Of a stretch of DNA of 64,000 bases, positions 28,346 through 40,376 are shown piece by piece. Each line of letters opens with the position of its first letter. Within the stretch, counting starts at the first letter, position 1. Made by a program: the position numbers and the translations under genes. Source of the stretch: Owenia fusiformis. Its lineage: Eukaryota > Annelida > Polychaeta > Sabellida > Oweniidae. The notes under the pieces were generated by a model. It saw nothing but the letters and a program-made list of their open reading frames with translations, searched no databases and was not told the DNA's origin. Location: contig CAIIXF020000002.1 in the NCBI GenBank assembly GCA_903813345.2, positions 21,902,455 to 21,966,454 of the forward strand. Direction: 5' to 3'.

Positions 28346-31003
28346 TTTTGGCAATCAACCGAAGATACCTCAAGAAAAACCGGAGATTGCCGAAGATTGC
28401 CGAAGCTTTTCTTTGCAAACGAAGTTGGCCGAGGGTACCACGAATGTGAAGAGGACGCCTCTAATTGGTCAAAAATAGAGGCTCGGCATTCTCCGTCAGA
28501 TTGAATCGGTAAAATTCGGTTGTATGGCTTACCTTCGGTTGTATGGCTTAGCTTCGGCTGCATGGCCAAACCTCGGTTGATTGGAAAAGATGCTGTCCCG
28601 TACCTTTTGATTCAAACATTGACAGACTCTGCATCTGATATGCTATCCGATGAAAACGTCCAGTTGCCAAATCTATGAAGGGGAGTGTACATGTCCATTC
28701 TGGATCCGATATATCTATTGGGGTAACAGGTGTCAAATACCAGTCTAATGCCTTCAAAACACACAATAGCATGTGGTGCTACTAAAAGCAGTGATTAATC
28801 AGAGACAATTTATGAAGCAAAAAAGGTGATCAGCTGCACTTTGTCATTAACTATTACTGTCTTCATTTCCTGTTGTGGCAATTACCCAAATGCGAGTAGG
28901 TAGTTACCAGTTTCACCACCAGGTGGCTGATTCGGGTCAATTAACATGGCAGGTATATAAGAAAGTTCCCTTAAACTTGAATATTATCAATTTAAGTGGC
29001 TCAATTTTCATATAACCCTTATGGGTCTGATACTTATACTCATGAAAATATGTCCAGTAAAGCAAAATATTATCTGTCCACTAAAAGAAAAGATATTTCA
29101 TTTTTTGTGATTTTATAGCATGGGGTCTATGAGGAATCTCCCCGAGTAGCTAGAAGTCACATTTTTAAAGAAAATTAATTTTTCAAAGTTGATAAACACT
29201 TTTTAAAACCACATTTCTAAATGTAATTTTACATGTAGATTTCAAATATGATATTACTTTGACTGAATTTTGAATATTTAATGACGTAAATCAAGATTGT
29301 TTCTACTCGCATCTGGGTTATTTCACATCAGCCATCAGCAACTATTCACAATTCTAGTCACAGGCATCGGTAGAGATAGTAAAGTTGTCCCTCTGAGTTT
29401 TCCTGAAGAGAAAGTTCATCCTCTAACCTCCTACTCTATGTACAAAGAAAAAAGATTTGGTCCATTGAGAGTTGGAAAATGTGGATTTTCATTTCAGAAC
29501 AACTCTACTGTCTGTTCCGATCCGTGTGCACTAAATACTCTTCAACATGCATGAATATGTTTTTCCGATGTGATTGTTCATTTATGAATGAATCTGACAC
29601 GGGACAGAACTTTCTTTGCATCTCTTTTCTACAACTCACGAGCACTAAATAAGGGACCAAATTTAGCAGGTCATGGAAGGTGGTTCTCTCTGATGATTTC
29701 CTTATTTACGTTTCATTTGATGCAACTACATGTATTAACAACAATTTGTCCTCCTAGGATCATATCTTAAAAGTTTGAAATAAAAATATTACAATCTGCG
29801 TGCAATTTTGGAGATAACGATAATAGTAATCCTCTTAATACTATACTCTCCATTACCACGAGCCTTATATATTAACATGAGGGGTCAAAATGTTTCTTAA
29901 AGTGTCTCACATATTCGATCAAAATTTGCCATGCAAACATGTTAGTCTACTTTACTGGCCCCCTTTGCTGTAACAAGGAACACAGAACACATTAAAACCC
30001 GTAAACATAAATCAATTAGTCAGACGATCACTTCACTATGAAAGTTAGGGGTGTTCAAGGCAAATGTGTATTAGCAGAATACGCTGTGTGCATGGACTAA
30101 CACAATGTCAGTGGTCATTTACTGTGTCAACTTAGTAACCCTTGCATATCGTGCTCACTCAAGTATTGAATAATTTTTTTTATGATCTAAATGTTTGTGG
30201 TTTATAAAAAAATGTGATATATTTTAGTTGGAAATACATTAATAAATATATTCATTCAAACAGCACTAGAATGCTGGAAGAAAGAGCAATGGTGACAAAA
30301 TGCAGACAGAATTTTCCGTAAGGGTTTCAAACATTTCTGGACACAATCATAAATGTACTGTTATTTTTAGTGCTGTATTTATAGATATAATTTCACGTAT
30401 TAAAATCATATTTTCCAGCAATGACTTCAAATTCGGAACCACCCCCATATCACATTTTCTTCAATAACTCCAAACATGTGTAAACATTGACCATGTGCAT
30501 ATAAATTCAGATTTCCCGAGCTCTTTACTATTCGAGTACCTCATACACCCCTGCATGGATTTGAGTTGGATTCGCCTTTTATACGTGAGCCGGTACACAT
30601 CGCAAACGCTGATTGGATAAAGATTGCGAGAATCTTTAAGTCAATGAAAAATTTCATTACACTTTTTTTATAAAATCATACACGGATTACCGTTTACAAA
30701 ATGTTTAGGTCCTGAATCGATATTATTTTAAATGGCACTCAAACAGCATAATAGGCATAATTATTTGAAATAAGATGGTAAAAACTACAATGCTTTAGAC
30801 ATTTTATTTATTTGCTTTTTTATCTCAGGAATTTTTATGACGTACCAGTCACGTGATCTAGCAGTGTATATCGAAATTAATGTTTTGAGACGTATGAGTC
30901 ATATGAGCAATTTAAGGTCTCTGGTCTCACGAAAAATAGTTGGATATAACGATCGAATATCAACGGACGAACGCTGTGAGACTGAGATTAAAATATAGCA
31001 GCC
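28346..31003. other. Intergenic stretch before the GPCR, no gene recognised
   Basis: Short ORFs only. A 20-bp inverted pair (ACCCAAATGCGAGTAG at 28885, CTACTCGCATCTGGGT at 29303) hints at a 440-bp element. No promoter motif for the downstream GPCR is obvious beyond AT-richness. Confidence 0.4.
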
Positions 31004-32035
31004 ATGGAGTGGAACCTTACAACAGAAGCTCTGAAAAACTTTAAAGTAAACGCATTTGCAACATTTGAAGAAAAAATAATTCATGGCATTATCGCAGGAG
31101 TCGGATTTATCGGAAATTTTTGCGTTATTCTTGTTTTTCTTAAATCCATACAATTTAGACGAAAACTTAACAACATGTTAATTATAAATCAAAGTTTAGT
31201 TGATATGTTGGGCTCGTTATTTATATTCTTCAATAAGGTTTATGATGGTATGGATTGGATGACCGAACCAGGTCCTTTTGCAAGATTCTGGTGTAGTTTT
31301 TGGCTGTCGGAGTATCTCATTTGGATGTGTATGGCTGTTTCTACATTTAACCTAGAGGCAATGACCATCGAAAGATACATTTCCATTATTCACCCGGTGT
31401 TTTACCGAGCCCGTGTCTCAAAGAAACTAATTTTGGGAGTAATAGCTCTTTTATGGATTGTAGGCTTGATACACGAAAGCTATGAAATTGGGAGTTCTTA
31501 TCTAGAAGGGTTTACATGCTCATTGTGGACCAAATGGCCGAGTAAACAATTTCACTCGATGTTTGGCATGTACATACTTGTCGTTGAGTTTTTCATGCCG
31601 ATTTGCATCATGGTATTTTGCTACAGCAGAATCGTTCATATGCTTCACAATGGATCAAAATCACAAATTGGGTCATCGAGACGTGAGAAACAAATGTCTA
31701 AAAGCAGAAATATTGTAATACGTACACTAATTTGTGTGTCGTTTGGATTTTTCATATGTTGGGGACCAGTAAGCATATATTCACTTTTGAAACGTTTACA
31801 TATTGTTACGGGTTACATAGGTACAGCGTACCAGATCACTGGCTATATGGCGTTTGCGAACTGCAGCATCAACCCAATTATTTATTCATTCAGTCACTCG
31901 TTGTTTCGAAAAGAAATGAAGAAGATGTTCTCAAAGGGACAAAATCGAATACACACTTACCAATCAACAACTGGAGACGGGATTACTATGATAATGACAT
32001 CCCAAAGAAGTTTACATCACATACAAGTTAAATGA
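31004..32035 (+). CDS. Rhodopsin-class G protein-coupled receptor, intronless
   Basis: 343 residues, plasma-membrane receptor. The seven hydrophobic segments fall at about 26-47, 58-78, 97-121, 142-160, 187-208, 238-260 and 272-296. Class A landmarks are present: G37-N38 in helix 1, D67 in helix 2, C97 and C172 for the extracellular disulfide, ERY at 123-125, CWGP at 252-255 and NPIIY at 290-294. N4 is a possible glycosylation site. The start has a strong context (GCCATGG). The ligand cannot be told; the helix 6-7 region resembles peptide-type receptors (galanin/allatostatin-like) and the large intronless receptor expansions of sea urchins and relatives. The basic third loop and short tail after NPIIY fit G-protein coupling. 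Confidence 0.9.
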   Translation: MEWNLTTEALKNFKVNAFATFEEKIIHGIIAGVGFIGNFCVILVFLKSIQFRRKLNNMLIINQSLVDMLGSLFIFFNKVYDGMDWMTEPGPFARFWCSFWLSEYLIWMCMAVSTFNLEAMTIERYISIIHPVFYRARVSKKLILGVIALLWIVGLIHESYEIGSSYLEGFTCSLWTKWPSKQFHSMFGMYILVVEFFMPICIMVFCYSRIVHMLHNGSKSQIGSSRREKQMSKSRNIVIRTLICVSFGFFICWGPVSIYSLLKRLHIVTGYIGTAYQITGYMAFANCSINPIIYSFSHSLFRKEMKKMFSKGQNRIHTYQSTTGDGITMIMTSQRSLHHIQVK

Positions 32036-32299
32036 AATGGCAATAGGGGTGTTAGGGTACACGTTTTTAAGAGAACTTGTGGACGCGTAATATAACGTAC
32101 CCAGGGGTGTCTCCCTGATCAGTTAGGGACGTTATAACAAAGGAGCCTTTCAGGTAAGAAAATACTACGAAGGAAAAACGTATCCCTACAGGACCATGAT
32201 ATTACACGTTCGCGTACACAGGGGCTGTACCACTGTACCAAATTAAGCGTGACAGTTCGAATTCATTGTGTTGTACCTTACCATTACCGCACGTTAACC

Positions 32300-32890
32300 G
32301 AGTCTCTTCGCCTTTTTTATTGATGACCTGGCTTCAGAAATAAAAGCACTTAATTGTGGAGATGACATAGGAAAGGGAATAAGTTCATTACTTTATGCAG
32401 ATGACCCTTCGATTGCGCCAAGTCCTGAAAAATTGTAAAACTATGCTGAACTATCTCAATGATTGGTGCGGCGGATGGATATTGTTGATTAACAATGAAA
32501 AAACAAATAGTACAGACAGACACACTTCAAAGAATGGAATCAATTTGTCATTTATTGTGGAAATGGTAACATAAAAGTAGTGGAACAATATAAATATTTA
32601 TGATTTGTTTTTAATGAACACATTGACATTGAAAAAATGGTTCAACCTTAGCAAAATCAGCAAGTAGAGCACTAAGTAGTTTAATAGCAAAATCCAGTTG
32701 CAAGGGTGGCCTGCCATTCGAAATATTTACCCACCTTTTTGAATCCGTAGTTACCCCAATATTAACGTATGATAGTGAAATAGGGGACATAATTTGCAGA
32801 TATAAACAATATTCAAAATAGGGTTCGAAAATATTTTTTGGCGTAGGTTCAAAAACACCAAAAACAATCAAAGAAGAATTGGAGCTTAGA
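32300..32890 (+). pseudogene. Non-LTR retrotransposon fragment (reverse transcriptase end)
   Basis: From 32301 the frame reads SLFAFFIDDLASEIKALNCG and then SSLLYADDPSIAPSPEKL, with the YADD catalytic motif of reverse transcriptase. A frameshift leads to MLNYLNDWCGGWILLINNEK, then stops, and a later frame gives KVVEQYKYL and PFEIFTHLFESVVTPILTYD, the usual region after the RT core in LINEs. Several stops and shifts make it a dead, 5'-truncated copy lying about 260 bp after the GPCR. Confidence 0.75.
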
Positions 32891-32905
32891 CTCCAATGCA
32901 TATAC

Positions 32906-33286
32906 AGGGTGATTCAAAAAAAGGTAACCCAAACAAATCTTAATAACTCAGTCATACTGCATGGGTTTATTTTTTAGTGTCATATTTGGTACAATTTCAG
33001 TTTCAGTGGCCTTTCTCTAGTGGTCACGATTTTATGGCCATTTTACAAAACATGCCATAAAATATAGGCGTCGTGTCTAGAGGCGAACTTGAACGTATTG
33101 GGCGTAGTTAATGTTCACAGCACGAGCATAAACATCTTGCGTTATGGCTCTCATCTTCCTTCTTATCTCTTGTTTCAATGTTTCAAGGGTTGTTAGTTTA
33201 GAAAATAGGCCCAAAGATAATCTGGTCGACATGTAATAAATAGGTATAAGGGACGATATTATCACAACACTAATGACATTGCACAC
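32906..33286 (-). pseudogene. Mariner-type element end with transposase C-terminal remnant
   Basis: TACAGGGTGATTCAAAAAAA at 32905 looks like a mariner terminal repeat. On the minus strand 33077-33200 reads TTLETLKQEIRRKMRAITQD then VYARAVN, similar to the end of the transposase (LKxxIRxxIRAIPxxVLxRV). The catalytic part is absent. The beginning of this frame runs into the neighbouring hairpin. Confidence 0.6.
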
Positions 33287-33683
33287 TTTTTAAAGTTAGT
33301 TCCCATGCGTTATACAAAAAATAATCGAAATAAATTAATATTGGATGGAGGGGGGGTGGAGTGGATGGAGGGGGAGGGGAGTTTTATGTCTTTACGATGG
33401 AACAAATTCACAAGAACTCGTGTATCTGAAAATAAAACTAGCCTCAGTACCCCAGTAAGAAACTGGATATTATATCTCTGGAGAATGAAAAATGGGAAAA
33501 TTGATAAGAATAAATTCAAGTAGCATGTCTTATCATGTCTTATATACACATTACTCCCCCCCCTCCATCCAATATTAATTTATTTCGATTATTTTTGTAT
33601 AACGCATGGAGACCTTTACAAAGTGAGCAATGTCATTAGTGTTGTGATAATAACGTCCATTATACCTATTTATTACAGGTCGT
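33228..33683. mobile_element. Hairpin element, about 130-bp arms
   Basis: AATAAATAGGTATAAGGGAC and CACAACACTAATGACATTGC at 33234-33285 are mirrored at 33620-33680. CGTTATACAAAAAATAATCG at 33309 is mirrored near 33590, and GGATGGAGGGGGG pairs with CCCCCCCTCCATCC. The loop holds about 190 bp. Confidence 0.75.
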
Positions 33684-34396
33684 GTAGACCGGGCCATTGT
33701 TGCCTGATTTATAGCAAAAACATTGAATTTTGCACGTTGGTGATGATGCGCCTTTTTTAAAAGATGTCATGTCTTAGAAGCGTATCAAAAGCGTATCCAA
33801 AGTTCAGAAGATTTTTCAATTTATTCTAGACTATATCTTTTGAATCCTGGAGGAAAAATAATAGCATTCTACTAATACGATACGATGGTCCGATACGATT
33901 ACCTTTGGTAAAAAGCGACACCTAAAAATTACCATTTACCTTCAGATTGCCAAATGTAAGTTCTGAGAATAAATAATATCAATTAGAAGTTCAAAAAATT
34001 ACCTTAACGTGCTTCTGATTAGCTTAAAACTCAATAGATATAATATCTAACCGTTTAGCTTTAAGCCATACGTTCAAATTCCGAACATTTTCATCAGTTA
34101 AAAGGGTTCTAGAAACTCACATTCATATTCTTAGAAGTCAGCTTACTTTAAGGCATTTATTTTCCTAGTTGAGTTCAAGGTTTTTCGTTTGAGCCAATCA
34201 ACGAGGTCCCGCCCTTAAGAAACTGGCCAAATATGGGATAATTAGAGGAAAAATAATTCGAAATGTTCAACTCTTTTAGGAAAATACATATTTCTCTATA
34301 TAAATAGAAAACGTTCCTAATTTTTTACAATTTTCGGAAGTTCGAACAAAAATACCACTCAAAATATTTCATAACAAGCTAGGATAGTGCGTCATC
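33684..34396. other. Upstream flank of the macin gene
   Basis: AT-rich, no ORF. A TATATAAATAG at about 34298-34308 lies about 90 bp before the ATG and could be a TATA box; the spacing would give a 5' UTR of about 60 bp. Confidence 0.4.
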
Positions 34397-37300
34397 ATGA
34401 AGTTGCAGTTTGTCTTCCTATTGAGTCTTCTAGTGGTCAGTCTTGTTGATGCGTGTGGACGAAGACGTACGTCAAGCTCGGGTGGATCGGGTGGCGTAAC
34501 TGGTCGAATTGGTACGTTAATTTTTACTATGGTTTTATATGGTTTTAATTCTTTGTACTTTTGAAGTTACAGCTTCAATATTCATTTTTCGCTAAAAATT
34601 GATATTGTTTTTAATAGTCCGAATCCATTTGACGTCTATTGCGACTTTTAGTATTTGATTCTAATCTGTCAGAGGCATGCCTTGTCATAATTATTCCTCT
34701 ATCTGGCCATTAAATATATTTTTCTAAAACCCTACTCAGTACGTCAATCTTGCAGCTTTTGATCTATGTATAACATTTGCCACATACAAGTACATCGGAA
34801 TAGATTTGGAGTAAAATATTGCCGGCCTTGATAGTTATTTTTGCCGACTTATAATAATGAAAATTGTCTGGGTACCAACATCTGTATATATTTAAAGGAG
34901 TGAGGAAATAGATTCGTTGACCAGTGTTTATTTCTGACGAAACTACTGGAAATGGGTATGCGCTTCCAAAAAACAACGTTTGGTCGGACAAAACTTACAT
35001 ACTATTATTGTAGTTATTAGTTCCATACAAATACTGAGAAAATGTAAATTTTTCTAAAAAATATGTTAAATATTCTGATATTGTGAGGCATGAAACCGAG
35101 TTTGAAGATATGAGCTGGCATACGTTCTGGAACTGGTTTTTAAAATTCAATGTCCTGTCCGCGCCGTGTCCAAACACTGCGTCAATGCCTTTTGATCACG
35201 ATCAATCAATTTGAACAGACACATTACATGGATCCACTAGGCCACAGCAGTTTACTAATGCAAATAGTCTCTCGAGTCAAATATAGTCAAATAGAAATAT
35301 AACCTATATTCGCGAATTCAACTAACGGCTGTCGGACTAACCTACTATTTAAATATGAATAGTAGTTCCTGCCATTCCATTCCATATGTTTAAATGAATT
35401 GGTCGTAAATAAGTAGGATATCAATCCGGTAGCCGAAAGTTGCATTCGCGAATACAAGCTCAGTCAAGATAACTTGCATGAATGTTTCAGCGTCAACGGT
35501 CTATAGTTACAAATAGCAAAACATGTCATGTCCGATTTCTGATGATAAATATTTTAAAAATATTTCACCTATAAAAAGTTTGTTTTAACAAAAATCTTAA
35601 AAATTCCCCCAGGCCTCTGGGAGGTCATATCTATTCTTTAATGTGCCATATATCGGGATTTGTAGTGCCATCATTTTGTCTTAAACATCAAACTATGCCT
35701 CGTGATTGATGAAGGTGAACTATTGAATCAGCCAAGTAATCAATCTTAAATAAAAAACTGATGGTGAAATAAATCGCTAAACACCATATCGCAATTGAAT
35801 ACCGCAGCCTAGGGTCCCTAGATTCCTCGAAAGAGTCATGAGATATGATCTAACATATACGTTCAAACTGACATGTACTTTTCTTTTACTCCTTCCCCTG
35901 TATCATTTAGTCTCGTGTTATTTAGAAGTCAAAGTAACTTGTTATTGTATTATACTGATAGCAGGTAATAAATAATAACTTAAAAAGTAGTTAGTAGTTG
36001 AAGATTGGTTTGGACAAATGTTTTATTTTTCATTTCATTTTTTCGTAATTATAGGGACACTTTTATACACCCATGGATTATTTTTTATCTATTCAGACTT
36101 GCCAACCTAAAATGAAAAATTTACGGGAGATTTAAAAAAAATTACTTTTACGGGAGTTTTTTTCAAAATACGGTAGTTTTTGCGGGAGTTTTTTGAAAAA
36201 AAGCGGGAGTTTTACGGGAGGTTTTTGAAAAAAAACGGTAGTTTTTACGTGAGATTTAAAAAAAACGGGAGTTTTTGCGGTAAATTTTGAAAAAAAACGG
36301 GAGTTTTTACGGGAGATTTTGAAAAAACGGGAGTTTTTACGGGAGATTTTTTAAAAAAGGTATTTTTCGCGGTGAATTTTAAAAAACGTGACTTTTTTAT
36401 GGAAGATTTCAGAAAAAAACGGGAGTTTTTGCGGTAGGTTCTGAAAAAACGGGAGTTTTTACGGTAGGTTTTGAAAAAACGGGAGGTTTTGCGGTAGATT
36501 TTAAAAAAACGGGAGTTTTTACGGTAGATTTCTGAAAAAACGGGAGTTTTTACGGTAAATTCTGAAAAACGGGAGTTTTTACGGTAGATTTCTCAAAAAA
36601 CGGGAGCTTTTACGGTAGATTTCGGAAAAAACGGGAGTTTTTACGGTAGATTTCTGAAAAAAACGGGAGTTTTTACGGTAGATTTTGAAAAAACAGGAGT
36701 TTTTACGGTAGATTTCTGAAAAAACGGGAGTTTTTACTTTAGATTTTGAAAAAACGGGAGTTTTTACGGTAGATTTTGAAAGAACGGGAGTATTTACGGT
36801 AGATTTCGGAAAAAACGGGAGTTTTTACGGTAGATTTCTGAAAAAACGGGAGTTCTTTCGGTAGGTTTCTGAAAAAACGGGTGTTTTTACGGTAAATTTT
36901 GAAAAAATCGTGAGTTTTTACGGTAGATTTCTGAAAAAACTGGAGTTTCTACTTTAGATTTTGAAAAACGGGAGTTTTTACGGTAGATTTATGAGCATTT
37001 AATCCAGCGATTTAATTGGTTGAAATTATTATGACGCATGCGCAGTTAATAAATTAATTAGAACTTATAATCTAAAATAGATGTCACTTACGTTCATTAT
37101 TTCACAGCAGTCCCTACCAATAATGCGCCTTATATTGCGGGAATATTTTGTTAAGCGCCATATAAAAACAAAATGTAATTCTCCCGACAGAAGTATGACA
37201 GAATTTGAACTGGCCCCCGTTTGTGGACATTTGGTGTGCAAACTTATACCGAACTGATCGCAGAAAAGCAATTTGAATCATGGGAATGAAGTACTTTTAA

Positions 37301-38790
37301 GTTATTTATGAAAGTATCGATAGTGAACCATGGGAGCCAACCTTCTTGGAGTAAAAGAAAGAAGCGTGCCTGCAATAATCAAGGTCACAAATTTGTCAAA
37401 TTCCTTTCAAATACGGTAGATTTCGACAGCAAAAAACGGAGATTTTACGGGAGTTATACCAAGAATACGGGAGATTTTACGGGAGTTATACCAGAAAACG
37501 GGAGATTTTACGGGAGTTATACCAAGAATACGGGAGATTTTACGGGAGTTACACCAGAATACGGGAGATTTCAGCAAAAATACGGGAGATTTTACGGCCA
37601 TATTTTTTAAAAAAATTACGGGAGATTTTAGTAGAAATACGGTACGGGAGTTTACGGGAGTTTTTACGGGAGAAAACGGTACGGGAGTTTGGTATTTTTT
37701 ACGGAAAAACAAAAAAATTACGGGAGATTCCCGTAAAAAAACGGGAGGTTGGCAAGTCTGCTATTGGCCATGCCGATGATTTCCGGAGGTTGGATCTTAT
37801 AACTCAAGATTATCCATTATTATCACATTTGGCACTGGCGGATCCAGAAGCTAACAAGGGGGGGGGGGCGACTTTAAAGTCAGTATAAACAATTTGGGAT
37901 CTTAAAACCAAAAATGGGCCCAAAAAAATTTAAGCCCATTTTATGATACTCTGGCCTAAAATATTATGCCTAAGTTATGCCTAAGAAGGCCCATTTTTGA
38001 GGCCCTACAAAATGTTGGGGCCCTAAAAATATTCTGGGCCAACCCTAGGGGGGCACCATCTTTTTTTACAAAGAAAGTAACATCGCAACAAACCGCGTAA
38101 GATATATGTCGGTGGGGATTGGAGGTCTAAACATGGACGAATTCAGCTGAAATAGTTTTTGCTCTTAGAGCAACTTACGAAGAACACTCTCAAGTGTCGT
38201 GTTTGGTTTTCAATTCAGTGTGGTTGATTCCTGAGTAAAAATCTCTTCTCGCTGATTTATTGGTTAACATTTTTTTAAATTTTAGGCGATTGCTGGGATC
38301 AGTGGAGCCGATGTACAAGATGGAGTGGCGGTTTCACTGGAATTCTGTGGCAAAGCTGCAATGACAGGTAGGCTACATAGGAAGACACAAGACAAATACT
38401 GGAATTCATTTCTTACACACAGAGTATTTAGTACTCAAGGCCTCACCAAAATTTATAGAAAATATAAATTCAGACAGTCTTTTTCAATTGAAATGTTGAA
38501 AAGGAGCAATGTGATAGTGCTATTTGGCTTTAACCTTAAATTTGCCCTGCCAAATATAATTTGCCTCGCAAATTTTAGATCCTGGCTGAGTCCCTGGTAC
38601 TGAAAGACTACATTCTCTGCGAAAATTAAAATCTCTTGAAAACTCTGATTTCAGATGCATTTGCAAGGGATACTCATCTGGAACGTGCCGCAGAGTTCCA
38701 TCAAAATGCCGCTTAAGTTCTCATGCTTGGCAATGTCAATGCAATCTCCCTTTTAGGTTTGGCCCAAAACCTAGATGGTGTGGATTTTAA
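34397..38790 (+). CDS. Macin-family secreted antimicrobial-type peptide, 3 exons
   Basis: Exons 34397-34511, 38286-38367 and 38655-38790 join in frame (phases 1 and 2, GT/AG introns) to give 110 residues. Residues 1-19 are a signal peptide ending VSLVDA. A short basic, Ser/Gly-rich segment follows, then the macin core: GDCWDQWSRC, TGILWQSCNDRC, GTCRRVPSKC and AWQCQC. Core cysteines 41, 48, 63, 67, 77, 84, 93 and 95 match the eight-cysteine macin pattern known from leeches, Hydra and molluscs; extra cysteines lie at 20, 69 and 108. Family members are secreted, form four disulfides, and kill or aggregate bacteria; some also act in nerve repair. The role here is inferred. Exon 1 has the signal sequence and the core is split by one intron, so no single ORF reveals the gene. 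Confidence 0.85.
34512..36115. other. First half of macin intron 1
   Basis: About 1.6 kb of AT-rich intron with no gene or clear repeat that I can identify. Confidence 0.5.
36120..37000. repeat. Minisatellite, about 31-bp ACGGGAGTTTTTACGG unit
   Basis: Roughly 28 tandem units of a purine/T-rich monomer (ACGGGAGTTTTTACGGTAGA then TTTCTGAAAAA). Units vary mainly in the length of the A and T runs. The array sits inside the first macin intron. Confidence 0.9.
37415..37750. repeat. Second block of the ACGGGAG minisatellite
   Basis: After 400 bp of ordinary sequence the same motif returns as ACGGGAGATTTTACGGGAGT with TATACCAAGAAT between copies. The overlapping frames on both strands (for example 37308-37610) are repeat read-through. 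The flanking words ACTTGCCAACC (about 36098) and GGTTGGCAAGTC (about 37747) are complementary, so the whole 36.1-37.75 kb region may be one inverted-repeat element. Confidence 0.85.
37751..38285. other. End of macin intron 1
   Basis: Contains a G-rich segment (37855-37870) and GGCCC/GGGCC words at 37915-38050 resembling a diverged copy of the element at 268-479. The branch/acceptor region before 38286 is T-rich and ends TTTTAG. Confidence 0.45.
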
Positions 38791-39117
38791 TCGAGGGCAA
38801 GAATATGATCAATTATGAATTGGACAACGACCACAGAAAAAATAACGAACATAGAATTGAAACAAGGCATTAACATGACAAAATGTCACCACCTTGAAAG
38901 ATGTTGCAAATTGTTGCCGAAAGCCATCCAGAAAATTGGACTTGCCACGGAAAATGACGCTTCCCTTCTCTACTCTATATAATCAAATCTCAACAAAATT
39001 ATAATCCTATAACTCTGCTACCATTATTTCAATAATGCCATTAAATAACTTAATTTTAATCTGAAATATTTGTGTATTTTGAATGTTGGATCTGGCAAAC
39101 ACAACCATGATATATAT

Positions 39118-39616
39118 TACCGCGTGACACAAAAATGCCACCCACTAATTTTGGAATAACTTTCTCAATAATTAAGGAATCTTCGTGATTTTTTTATGTG
39201 TAGATAGTGTTTAATAGATAAGAGTTTGGTATGCTTGGATAGCATCAACAACTTGGAATTTTCTCATTTTTCGCGGAGGCATGCTCCGACACAAAACCAC
39301 TCAAACATGTAAATTAGAAAATCGGTCTTTAAAATCCAATTAGCTACTAGGTTCATCAAACTTGACAAATTATTGATACTATATGTGAAAGCAATCCAGA
39401 AATGACTCAAATAATAGCTAAGACAAAAATCCAAATTTTAAAAAATAATATTTTTGACGATTTCACCGAGGGCATGCCTGGAAGGAAAGGGTGATATCTT
39501 TATCCATGGACCACTCTATTTACACAACAAAAATCATTCCTTGATGATAAAGATTCTTTGATTATTGAGGAAGTTATTCGAAAATTAGTGGGTGGCATTT
39601 TTTGGGTCACCCTGTA
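39118..39616. mobile_element. Mariner-type MITE, ends near TGCCACCCACTAATTTT
   Basis: AAAAATGCCACCCACTAATT at 39131 is mirrored by AATTAGTGGGTGGCATTTTT at 39583; further inward AATAATTAAGGAATC pairs with GATTATTGAGGAAG-type sequence. The right end continues GGGTCACCCTGTA, a typical mariner-like terminus. No coding sequence. Confidence 0.7.
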
Positions 39617-40041
39617 CATTAAATTAAAATTAGGAAAGGGTTACACTTTTACTAGGATTGGTCTTTTATTTGAAATTTGTCTTCATGTATCTCTGAGATC
39701 TTTACTGTTGAGGGGTCCCTTTGTTTTTGACACCCTGTATAAACAAATAGTAGCTTGACAGAGTGGCAATATTTCCCTTTGAAATATCCTGTCCACTGAC
39801 AAGGACACGATGTTTCTCAATGGCAGGTACTCTTTGTCTATTAAAACTGTACATTAGCAGCTTTAGCATCTTTATAGCCTAATATCAAATGGAAATAAAA
39901 AAGTTCATTCTTTTAATCCTATGGCATGTTTCTTATTTTTATAATTTATAAATAAGTGTATTTTCATAAATATGCATGCAGGCATGCGCAAGTGCCAATG
40001 CGAAAGTACCAAAAATGGTTAGCAAGAAAAGGAAAAAGATC

Positions 40042-40376
40042 TACACTCTTAAAAATTATTACTTGGATTTCCTTATATTGAGAAATTGTACTACTCATTT
40101 TAAGTAAAAAATTACTTAAATAATCGTGAACTACTGAATAATTTTTAAGTAATTTTTAAGTAATTCATTTATGGTGAATTTACTAATGCAAGGAGAGAAA
40201 TTGAAATACTTACTGTAGTAATTGTAATACTCATTTACATAATTAAGCAATTAAAAAACTCAAAATGACAATATACATAAGTTAAACCTAAGTAAAATGA
40301 AGTAAAACTAAGTATTTAACTTTAAGTAATTTTTATACTTGGGAAATACTCAAGTAATTCATTTTTAAGAGTGTAA
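40042..40376. mobile_element. MITE with ACACTCTTAAAAAT ends
   Basis: TACACTCTTAAAAATTATTA at the left is mirrored by CATTTTTAAGAGTGTAA at the right. The interior is a series of TAAGTAATTTTTAAGTAA words. No ORF. Confidence 0.75.

Noticed and set aside
37308-37712. Two 100-residue ORFs with repeated GDFTGVIPENGRFYGSY or KSPVFW motifs
   Set aside because: They are read-through of the ACGGGAG minisatellite in the macin intron.
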